In this document: one piece after another, positions 1-7,583 of the stretch
Position numbering within the stretch: position 1 is the stretch's first letter
Layout of the letters: the number at the start of each line of letters is the position of its first letter
Notes under the pieces: generated by a model
Database searches by the model: none
The model's input: only the letters and a program-made list of their open reading frames with translations
What the model was told of the DNA's origin: nothing
Origin: Myxococcales bacterium
GTDB taxonomy: Bacteria > Myxococcota > Polyangia > HGW-17 > SLPX01
NCBI GenBank assembly: GCA_007131745.1
Contig: SLPX01000285.1
Location: 1-9,027 of the forward strand
DNA length: 9,027 bases
Reading direction: 5' to 3'
Position numbers and translations under genes: made by a program

Positions 1-16
1 AAAAGGCTTATCTGCA

Positions 17-173
17 GAGGCCGAAAGTTGAAGCAGGTTCGGAATAAGCCGGCGTCAGAAGACCGCTGCCCGAAGGGCTGAAGGGATTTGGCCGAGTCGC
101 CGACGATGCTCCCCGAAGGGGAGCTTCAAACGGCGACGTCCGGCGTTTCCGAAGCCTGCAAAAACACGGCCTC
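17..173. repeat. Large nested imperfect inverted repeat (possible structured RNA or MITE-like element)
   Basis: The arms pair in nested order. GAGGCCG 17-23 pairs with CGGCCTC 167-173. GCAGG 33-37 pairs with CCTGC 155-159, and TTCGGAA 38-44 with TTCCGAA 147-153, with one bulged base (154). GCCGG 48-52 pairs with CCGGC 140-144, and CGTC 53-56 with GACG 135-138, with base 139 bulged. GTCGCCG 96-102 can pair with CGGCGAC 131-137, which competes for three bases with the previous helix. Two apical hairpins have the same GAA loop: GCCC/GGGC at 68-78 and GCTCCCC/GGGGAGC at 108-124. This ordered nesting over 157 bases is unlikely by chance. It could be a transcribed structured RNA, or a palindromic non-autonomous repeat, since diverged pieces recur elsewhere in the window. 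No T-tract follows, so it is not a simple terminator. I do not recognise a named RNA family. Confidence 0.5.
28..58 (+). repeat. Diverged direct repeat, copy 1
   Basis: This segment reads TTGAAGCAG, then CGGA, then ATAAGCCG, then a C..TCAG tail. The same blocks in the same order recur at 264-292 with small indels. It lies in the left arm of the nested inverted repeat. Confidence 0.4.
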
Positions 174-263
174 GCCATCGTTACACTCGGCGGTTTGTCC
201 ACTGCCGTAAACAAACAGGCTCGCTCGTTCCCGAATGGTGGCGGAATGGAAAGTCCACATTGA

Positions 264-292
264 TTGAAGCAGCGGACAATAAGCCGACTCAG
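264..292 (+). repeat. Diverged direct repeat, copy 2, with exact 15-mer
   Basis: TTGAAGCAG (264-272) is followed by CGGA-CA-ATAAGCCG and TCAG, matching the block order at 28-58. Within it, GGACAATAAGCCGAC (274-288) recurs exactly at 2005-2019, on the other side of the neighbouring zinc-ribbon gene and in the same orientation. Confidence 0.45.
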
Positions 293-308
293 GTGGGCTG
301 AGGAAATC

Positions 309-338
309 TTGTCAAAAACATGTCATGAATGCTAGATT
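309..338 (+). promoter_or_regulatory. Possible sigma-70 promoter for the zinc-ribbon gene
   Basis: TTGTCA at 309-314 matches five of six bases of the -35 consensus. TAGATT at 333-338, 18 bases further on, matches four of six of the -10 consensus. Transcription would begin near 345, giving a short leader before the ATG at 373 and excluding the in-frame ATG at 325. This is a consensus reading only, and such matches occur by chance. Confidence 0.25.
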
Positions 339-372
339 GGAAGTTACTCACTCTAACAATGGAAAGTGTAAA

Positions 373-1878
373 ATGAATTACGCTGGAATCGCATTTCAAA
401 TCTCCGCTGTTTGTTCCGGTTGTGGACGCTCCGTGCCTTTAAACGGAGCTTATACAGAGTTTGATTGCCCCAAATGCGAATCCAAAATAGAAACTCCACC
501 AGACTTCTGGAGGGACTTGTTGATCGATCCCGTCAACGAAGCGCTGAACCTGAAAGAAAAGCGATTCTTCGTTGTAAAGGTTTCGTACATGAAGTACGGG
601 CTTTCCGTCAAACTCAAGTACGGCCGCATGAATCCCAGGTGCACCTCCCCATGCCGGAGGGAATTCACTGATTCGGAAATTCACAGTGCAATCATCAAAG
701 AATCCCATGTACTGGACTGTCATGAATGTGGGCGTGCGGAGGACTCCAGGCTGCCTCCTGAATGGTTCAAAAAGGTCGACAAAAAATTTTCCCTGCTAAT
801 CGGAGAAAGCAAGGGAGCCTCCATGGAAGTCCGACGATGGTATGTTGTGGTGGAGATGGGCAACGCGGTGGGTGTCGTGCCTCGCCGCGCTCTTAAACTC
901 TGCGATATCACGCCCACCATGAAAGGAAACCTTGTCCTCGCCTGGCACGAAGAAGACGGTGAAGGCGTCGGGCGCAACCCGCGGCTGGCCCTGGCGGACG
1001 GCAACGGTCTACTGCGGTGGGTGCAAAGCAGGCTGGATTTTTCGGAAAACGCGTATCTGATGACTTCGCCTGAAAACGGCCGAATATACCTGACCGATAC
1101 TCAGGAAGGATTTATTCTGGGCTTTGATCCTGCAAACGGTTCCATGGTTCAAACCATGAACAGCCCCCCCGGCCGAGATCCGGGATCTTTGAACGTAAGA
1201 GACACCCGCCGGATTTTCATGGACAAAAAAGGTTTCTTTTATGTATTCGGCTACTGGGACGGAATGTCCGGGAAAAACCTGAAGCGATTCGACAATGAAG
1301 GAAAGCCTGTTCCTGTATGGCCGGGACAGGCTTCCTCTGAATGGGCGAAACAACCCGTTCATTTTCATTGGCATGCTCCAGCGGATTATCCGGTCCATCT
1401 CCCGGATAACATTCTCTGCTCCATGGGCTGGGATGGTTTTTTCTACATAGTGGATCGGAGCGGGCAAAGAATAGCGCGCTATACGGAAGATGGAAAGCTG
1501 GCCGACATTCTGCCCTGCCCGAATGACATCATCACCCGCGTCCGCTCTTTCGGAGTTGACAAAAACGGATTGATTTTCATGTTGTTCAAACATGCGGAAC
1601 CGATTGGAGGGGATCTTTGGCCGCATGTAGCGAAGCTGAATCCGAAAACCGAGGTTTTGGAACTATTGCTCGGCCCTCACGCTGAAGGACCCATCGAACA
1701 GAAAATAATCGGAAGGCGCGCAACGCGAATGAAACTCACCCCAGACGGCGTACTCGTGCTAGCGGGCGGAATGTCCTCCCTGCGTACCATCGGACCCGAC
1801 GGAACAGTGTTGTGGAGAAGTCATCGCACCATTGAAAACGATGCAAAGCTTGCCGAAAAGATTCGAAACGAACAATAA
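373..1878 (+). CDS. Uncharacterised protein: tandem Cys4 zinc-ribbon modules plus beta-propeller-like domain
   Basis: The protein has 501 residues from this start. The N-terminal part holds two Cys4 sets that look like zinc ribbons: C14-x2-C17 with C32-x2-C35, then C90-x3-C94 with C116-x2-C119. From about residue 190 the sequence resembles a beta-propeller of the NHL/SMP-30 type. Strand-rich blocks recur near residues 236 (GRIYLTDT), 287 (GFFYVFGY), 355 (GFFYIVD), 399 (GLIFML) and 459 (GVLVLAGG), each followed by a polar turn such as DPANG, DNEG or TEDG. There is no signal peptide or membrane segment, so it is probably cytoplasmic. An in-frame ATG at 325 would add 16 residues. I prefer 373 because GGAAAG sits six bases upstream and the first Cys pair then lies at a typical distance from the start. 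Function is unknown. The layout suggests a binding or scaffold protein that reads nucleic acid or protein through the ribbons, which is inference. It is a single gene bracketed by short repeats. Confidence 0.8.
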   Translation: MNYAGIAFQISAVCSGCGRSVPLNGAYTEFDCPKCESKIETPPDFWRDLLIDPVNEALNLKEKRFFVVKVSYMKYGLSVKLKYGRMNPRCTSPCRREFTDSEIHSAIIKESHVLDCHECGRAEDSRLPPEWFKKVDKKFSLLIGESKGASMEVRRWYVVVEMGNAVGVVPRRALKLCDITPTMKGNLVLAWHEEDGEGVGRNPRLALADGNGLLRWVQSRLDFSENAYLMTSPENGRIYLTDTQEGFILGFDPANGSMVQTMNSPPGRDPGSLNVRDTRRIFMDKKGFFYVFGYWDGMSGKNLKRFDNEGKPVPVWPGQASSEWAKQPVHFHWHAPADYPVHLPDNILCSMGWDGFFYIVDRSGQRIARYTEDGKLADILPCPNDIITRVRSFGVDKNGLIFMLFKHAEPIGGDLWPHVAKLNPKTEVLELLLGPHAEGPIEQKIIGRRATRMKLTPDGVLVLAGGMSSLRTIGPDGTVLWRSHRTIENDAKLAEKIRNEQ

Positions 1879-1930
1879 CCTACCTGCCAAAAACCGCGTT
1901 CAATAGAGGGAGCCCGACAATGCCTGATCT

Positions 1931-1955
1931 GCCGAGGCCATGTTTTCGCAGGCTT
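1931..1955 (+). repeat. Inverted, diverged copy of the arm at 152-176
   Basis: This stretch matches the reverse complement of 152-176 at 22 of 25 positions, including the blocks CGAGGCC, TGTTTT and GCAGGCTT. Together with the 15-mer at 2005-2019 it indicates that the two non-coding regions flanking the zinc-ribbon gene carry related repeat material. Confidence 0.45.
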
Positions 1956-2004
1956 GCTTTGTACCGGGCGTGGTCATTAGAGCGAGGTGCAAAAAAAGGC
2001 AGAT

Positions 2005-2019
2005 GGACAATAAGCCGAC
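2005..2019 (+). repeat. Exact 15-bp direct repeat, second copy
   Basis: GGACAATAAGCCGAC is identical to 274-288 and in the same orientation. A weaker version (GGAATAAGCCGGC) is at 41-53. The two exact copies enclose about 1.7 kb containing only the zinc-ribbon/propeller gene. Confidence 0.5.
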
Positions 2020-2203
2020 ATCTGAGTTGCGCTTCCGGGGGCCTGTGTCCTCTTAGAAAGGGTTGCACTTGAAAAAGGTGTGTTGACACCGCCGCGAAAC
2101 CTGGATTAGCCTCCTCTTGCGATCCGAAGGTGCGGTTACATCTATATGGAAAGGGTTTCAAAACCTGCAACCCGGATTAATGAACTTGGGAGAGGTTTAT
2201 TAA

Positions 2204-3580
<1,377 letters not shown>

Positions 3581-3674
3581 GCCTTTTGTACAAGGAAATT
3601 CCATCCGGCATTCCGATCCCCATAGAAACGGAATCACCGGGTCTCCGTCTCCCTCCTTGGAAAAAAGAGGTTCA
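3581..3674. other. Short spacer between gdhA and the receiver/PPDK-like gene
   Basis: This gap of 94 bases contains a small palindrome, TTGTACAA (3586-3593), just after the gdhA stop. ATTCCG (3610-3615) and CGGAAT (3629-3634) could form a weak stem. Neither is followed by a T-tract, so I see no clear terminator, and no convincing promoter either. The next gene could be read through from gdhA or have its own unrecognised promoter. Confidence 0.35.
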
Positions 3675-6600
3675 ATGGTCCGAAGTCCGAAAATCCGTTT
3701 CAACCGATACAATGATCTGATGCCGATCCGTGTCAGAGAGGTGCTTTTGGTATCATCTCTCTATGATGCATTCGTTCTCCAGGAAGACGGGCACCTGACA
3801 GAACAGATATTTCTTGAATACAAGGAACTGAGCCTTTCGAGCGCTCCCCGGTTTACCCACGTCAATCCGCTCAGTGACGATATTGAAGAGGTCATGGAGT
3901 CGCGACGTTACGACATGGTGCTTATCGTCGCGAGGCTGACCGAAATGGACGTCGAAGCACTGGCGGAGCTTTCGAAGAAAGCGGCGTGGGACCGGCCTGT
4001 CGTCGTTTTGGCCTTCGACAACACGGATCTGAAAAAACTTCACAGCTTTGAACAAAACAAGGCCATTGACGATGTCTTTGCATGGACAGGAGACATGAAG
4101 ATTCTTCTGTCCATGATAAAAACCATTGAAGACCGAAAGAACTTGGACAATGACATCGAATGCGCCGACCTCAGGATGATCCTGATCGTAGAGGATTCGG
4201 TTCGTTACTATTCGTCTTTTCTTTCTGTTCTGTACCCTGAACTGATGAAGCAGTCTCAATCGCTTTTCGCTGAAGGCATGAACCGGCTCCAACGTCTTAT
4301 GCGGATGCGTACAAGACCCAAGGTCATTCACACGACCAATTACAATGAAGCAATAAGCTTGGCGAACCGATACAAAGACAACCTGCTCGGAGTGATCTGC
4401 GACGTGGGTTTTCCCAAAGACGGCAAACACGATCCCGAGGCCGGGTTGAAGCTCATCAAGGAATTGCGGTCCGGAAACAAGGATCTTCCCCTGCTCCTTC
4501 AAAGTTCGGAAGAAAAGTATCGGTCCCATGCGGATAAACTCAAGGTCTTTTTCGTAAACAAGAGCTCGTCGGACCTTCACGATACAATTAGGCATTTTTT
4601 GAGCGAAAACCTTGGGTTCGGAGCTTTTGTCTTTAAGCTGCCGGACGGCACGGTGATATCGCGTGCAACAGACACCCAGGAACTAGAGGAATGTATCAGA
4701 AATGCTCCGGCGGAATCCCTGGCATATCACGCCGAAAGAAACCACTTTTCCAATTGGTTGATGGCTCGAAGTGAATTCGTTCTTGCTGAAAAGTGGGCAA
4801 AAACGGAAAAAGACAGTTTCACAGACATCGAAGGATTGAGAGCCCACATGCTGGGAGAACTCAAAACCCTCAGAGAAAGTGTGGGCGCAGGAATCATCGC
4901 TGATTTTCATCGAAAGCAGATTGAGTTCGATTCGCTTGTCTACAGAATGGGTGAAGGTTCAATGGGAGGCAAGGCACGAGGCATTGCTTTTTTGAATTTC
5001 CTCCTGTCATCGGACGCGTGCCGCGGCCGATGTGGAGACATGCGTACGCAGCTTCCGCAGACATTCGTTCTGACCACCACAGCGTTCGACGATTTCATGT
5101 CGTCGAACAATCTGTATGAAATGGCTTTCAACAAGGACCATGACGACAACAGTATAACCCGCACTTTCCTGGCCGGCAGCATGCCTTCATGGGCAAAGGA
5201 ATACCTTCGCATCATTGTAGACAAGGTTCGTTATCCCTTGGCGGTTCGTTCATCCAGCCTGCTGGAAGACAACATGCTCCATCCTTTCGCCGGGATTTAT
5301 GGAACCGTCATGGTTCCCAACAACGATCCCGATAGGGATGTCAGGTTGAACCAACTCCTGCTTGCGATCAAGTATGTCTATGCAACCACCTTCTTCGCAA
5401 ACGCAAAAGTGTATACGGCCAACGCTCACATTCCAAGCGAAGAAGAAAAAATGGCGGTCGTGGTTCAGCAACTCATCGGCAACCAATACGAAAACAGGTT
5501 CTATCCCCACTTCGCCGGCGTAGGCCAATCTTACAACTATTACCCGATCGGACCTCAGAAACCCCGTGACGGAGTTGTACAGATGGTCCTGGGTTTAGGC
5601 CAGATGGTGGTATCCGGCGGTTCCTTTGTAAGGTTCTGTCCCAGGTATCCTGAAGTACAACCCCAGTTCTCGGTTCCACGGCTAATGGTGCAGAATTCGC
5701 AGAAAGAGTTCTATGCACTCGACATGAACCGGGTTTTCCCTGTCGGAGGGTCCCATCCGGGTCACAATCTGACTCTGTGCAAGTTGGAAGACGCTGAATC
5801 GGACGGCACCCTGGGTCCGGCCGTATCAGTATATAATCCTGAAGACGATATCATAACGGAAAGTTTGACGGTCAAGGGCCCACGGGTTGTTACGTTCAAC
5901 AATATCCTGAAACACAGGACCATACCACTGGCGCCGGCGCTGGATGAATTACTCAAGATGGCGTCCCGCGGCATGGGCACGGATGTTGAAATAGAATTCG
6001 CGTGCGACATGGGGGATTGGGGCCTTCCCGGTCCGAGAAAGAAAGACCCGACTTTGTACGCTCTTCAGGTTCGACCCATTGTCACGATGGATGGTGTTTC
6101 AGACATTCCTGAAGACGGCTGGGAACAAGAGAAGCATATCGTCCGTTCGAAAAAGGCTCTCGGGCACGGACGCAGAACCGACATCCGCGATGTCGTCTAT
6201 GTCAAACACGGCACATTCGATCCCGCAAGAACACCGCAAATAGCCGGAGAAGTAGGCGCGTTCAACAATAGGTTACTGGAAGAAGAACGCAGCTACGTGT
6301 TGATCGGGCCTGGGCGCTGGGGATCCAACGACCACTGGCTCGGCATTCCGGTTGAATGGAAACAAATATCCGGCGCGGTGATCATCGTTGAGGCTTCACC
6401 TGAAAACTACGCTGTGGATCCCTCCCAGGGAACCCATTTCTTCCACAACATGACATCACTGGGGATCGGCTATTTCACAATTCCACCGGGGGCCGTTGCA
6501 GAATCGCCGAAAGGAGACAGTTTCGTGGATTGGAACTGGCTGGATTCGAAACCAGCTATACAGGAAACCGATTTCATCAGACATGTCCGCCTGGAAACCC

Positions 6601-6698
6601 CCTTGACCGCTATAATCAACGGTCGAACGGGGCAAGGAATCATAGCGGTCAAACCGGAACCTTCCAACGACTTACCCCCGCCTTCCATGCTGGTATGA
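3675..6698 (+). CDS. Double-receiver / PEP-synthase-type ATP-binding hybrid protein
   Basis: The protein has 1007 residues from ATG 3675, which has AGAGG four bases upstream; a TTG at 3657 is an alternative start. Residues about 20-152 look like a response-regulator receiver that has lost its acidic pocket and conserved lysine. Residues about 167-312 form a second receiver with the expected residues: E173/D174 in IVEDS, phosphoacceptor D243 in VICDVGFP, S277/S278 and K296. It carries an unusual insert at about 180-215. After a helical linker, residues about 420-803 match the PEP synthase/pyruvate phosphate dikinase N-terminal ATP-grasp domain: GEGSMGGKARG (426-436, K433), AVRSSSLLED (523-532, R525), FAGIYGT (538-544) and the closing LQVRPIV (797-803). 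Residues 804-1007 are a different domain with GPGRWGS (878-884) and PSQGTHFFHN (916-925). The phosphohistidine and PEP/pyruvate barrel domains are absent, so despite likely annotation as PEP synthase it should not perform the full reaction. I infer an ATP-dependent phosphotransfer or binding protein under two-component control. No membrane segments. Confidence 0.88.
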   Translation: MVRSPKIRFNRYNDLMPIRVREVLLVSSLYDAFVLQEDGHLTEQIFLEYKELSLSSAPRFTHVNPLSDDIEEVMESRRYDMVLIVARLTEMDVEALAELSKKAAWDRPVVVLAFDNTDLKKLHSFEQNKAIDDVFAWTGDMKILLSMIKTIEDRKNLDNDIECADLRMILIVEDSVRYYSSFLSVLYPELMKQSQSLFAEGMNRLQRLMRMRTRPKVIHTTNYNEAISLANRYKDNLLGVICDVGFPKDGKHDPEAGLKLIKELRSGNKDLPLLLQSSEEKYRSHADKLKVFFVNKSSSDLHDTIRHFLSENLGFGAFVFKLPDGTVISRATDTQELEECIRNAPAESLAYHAERNHFSNWLMARSEFVLAEKWAKTEKDSFTDIEGLRAHMLGELKTLRESVGAGIIADFHRKQIEFDSLVYRMGEGSMGGKARGIAFLNFLLSSDACRGRCGDMRTQLPQTFVLTTTAFDDFMSSNNLYEMAFNKDHDDNSITRTFLAGSMPSWAKEYLRIIVDKVRYPLAVRSSSLLEDNMLHPFAGIYGTVMVPNNDPDRDVRLNQLLLAIKYVYATTFFANAKVYTANAHIPSEEEKMAVVVQQLIGNQYENRFYPHFAGVGQSYNYYPIGPQKPRDGVVQMVLGLGQMVVSGGSFVRFCPRYPEVQPQFSVPRLMVQNSQKEFYALDMNRVFPVGGSHPGHNLTLCKLEDAESDGTLGPAVSVYNPEDDIITESLTVKGPRVVTFNNILKHRTIPLAPALDELLKMASRGMGTDVEIEFACDMGDWGLPGPRKKDPTLYALQVRPIVTMDGVSDIPEDGWEQEKHIVRSKKALGHGRRTDIRDVVYVKHGTFDPARTPQIAGEVGAFNNRLLEEERSYVLIGPGRWGSNDHWLGIPVEWKQISGAVIIVEASPENYAVDPSQGTHFFHNMTSLGIGYFTIPPGAVAESPKGDSFVDWNWLDSKPAIQETDFIRHVRLETPLTAIINGRTGQGIIAVKPEPSNDLPPPSMLV

Positions 6699-6712
6699 GG
6701 GCTGAATATCAA

Positions 6713-6718
6713 AGGGAG
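6713..6718 (+). promoter_or_regulatory. Strong ribosome binding site of the UPRT-like gene
   Basis: AGGGAG lies seven bases before ATG 6726, in the 27-base gap after the preceding stop. It fixes the start and supports translation from a shared message with the upstream gene. Confidence 0.7.
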
Positions 6719-6725
6719 ACAAAAC

Positions 6726-7559
6726 ATGACGGATATGGAATACAAGAAAACACAGGGTCATGAATCCGGAATTGAGGTTTTCCGGCAAATCGACCATGAT
6801 TACGGCCCCCGTGTCCGTATCCTGAACGACCCATACAGCTTCACCCTGCTGGCTGCGCTGAGCGACAAGAATACGTCCCAACCGGCCGTAAACCACCTGA
6901 TTAAAATGCTCTATCGAGTGCTTTTCCATGTTGCTGTTTCGGAACATCTCCCTCTTACGGACACACAGGTGGAAACGCGGCTTATCGACGCAAACCCCGA
7001 GGCAGTATGGCAGGGTCCCGTGGCGAAAAAAGACACCAGAGTGGTGGTGGCCGCGTTGGCAAGAGCCGGGCTTTTGCCAGCGGGGTTGTTTTACGACAAT
7101 TTGAATCTCATCCTCGAACCGGCCAACGTGCGGAGGGATCATTTCATGATCAACCGCGAAACAGACAAAGCCGGCAAGGTGACGGGCGCCTGCATATCAG
7201 GGTGCAAAATAGGAGGAGACATCGAAAACACTGTGCTGTTCATACCTGATCCGATGGGCGCCACCGGATCTTCGATTCTTGAAGTTCTTCGTTGTTACGA
7301 AAGAAAGGAATCCGGCAGACCACAGCGCGTAGTATTGCTGCACCTCATCGTCACTCCGGAATATTTAAAAGCATTGCTCGAAGCATACCCGTCCGTTCAT
7401 ATCGTTTCTTTGCGACTTGATCGCGGGCTTTCGCCGCGGGATGTATTATTGGAACGTCCGGGAAAGCGGTGGAGCGAAGAAAAGGGTCTCAATGAAAACC
7501 ACTACATCATACCAGGCATAGGAGGCCTCGGTGAGATGATGAACAACTCCTGGGTGTAA
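6726..7559 (+). CDS. Divergent uracil phosphoribosyltransferase-like protein
   Basis: The 277-residue protein belongs to the phosphoribosyltransferase type I fold and is closest to uracil phosphoribosyltransferase (UMP from uracil and PRPP). The PRPP-binding loop is DPMGATGSS (175-183), equivalent to DPMLATGGS of E. coli Upp. VVVAALARAGLLPAG (106-120), LIVTPEYLKAL (207-217), LDRGLS (231-236) and GLNENHYIIPGIG (254-266) follow the Upp order. It differs from Upp, which has 208 residues. It has an N-terminal extension of about 70 residues and an insert of about 17 residues at 237-253. The end of the uracil-site loop is changed: the usual GDxGDRxFGT reads GGLGEMMNNSW. The true substrate may therefore not be uracil. 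It is probably cotranscribed with the receiver/PPDK-like gene 27 bases upstream, so a shared role is likely. Housekeeping upp is usually near uraA or other pyrimidine genes; none is here. Confidence 0.82.
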   Translation: MTDMEYKKTQGHESGIEVFRQIDHDYGPRVRILNDPYSFTLLAALSDKNTSQPAVNHLIKMLYRVLFHVAVSEHLPLTDTQVETRLIDANPEAVWQGPVAKKDTRVVVAALARAGLLPAGLFYDNLNLILEPANVRRDHFMINRETDKAGKVTGACISGCKIGGDIENTVLFIPDPMGATGSSILEVLRCYERKESGRPQRVVLLHLIVTPEYLKALLEAYPSVHIVSLRLDRGLSPRDVLLERPGKRWSEEKGLNENHYIIPGIGGLGEMMNNSWV

Positions 7560-7580
7560 GGGGTGTAAGGGATGTAAGGG
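7552..7580 (+). repeat. 9-bp tandem repeat with four G-runs (possible G-quadruplex) at a convergent gene end
   Basis: Three 9-bp units (GGGTGTAAG, GGGTGTAAG, GGATGTAAG) plus GG give G-runs at 7552-7554, 7560-7563, 7569-7571 and 7578-7580, separated by 5, 5 and 6 bases. This fits the G3-N1-7 quadruplex rule on the strand that is the UPRT-like mRNA. Because the unit is 9 bp, each copy also places a TAA in frame, so the UPRT-like gene ends with three consecutive in-frame stops. The repeat ends three bases before the last codon position of trkH on the opposite strand. There is no hairpin terminator here, so the G-rich tract may serve to stop or stabilise transcripts; that is inference. Confidence 0.6.
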
Positions 7581-7583
7581 CCG

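Larger units (their letters stand above)
1..372. other. Left non-coding region with repeats
   Basis: No convincing gene lies here. The only frame of any length (minus strand, about 8-214) falls entirely inside a self-complementary element and gives a low-complexity, Arg/Pro/Ser-rich product, so I do not call it. The region contains the nested inverted repeat (17-173), a pair of diverged direct repeats (28-58 and 264-292) and a possible promoter for the gene starting at 373. Positions 177-260 show nothing I can interpret. Confidence 0.6.

Noticed and set aside
8..214. Minus-strand frame of 68 codons at the left edge
   Set aside because: It lies wholly within and beside the nested inverted repeat, has a biased Arg/Pro/Ser composition and no domain. 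It is better explained as translation of a repeat.
1880..2170. Minus-strand frame of 96 codons in the spacer before gdhA
   Set aside because: There is no recognisable domain or ribosome site, and it covers repeat copies.
3753..4595. Long minus-strand frame of 280 codons antisense to the receiver region
   Set aside because: It is a shadow of the well-supported plus-strand gene. The product shows no family features.
3675..6698. Complete phosphoenolpyruvate synthase (ppsA)
   Set aside because: Only the N-terminal ATP-binding domain is present. I find no phosphohistidine TSGGxxSHAA-type motif and no PEP-binding barrel.
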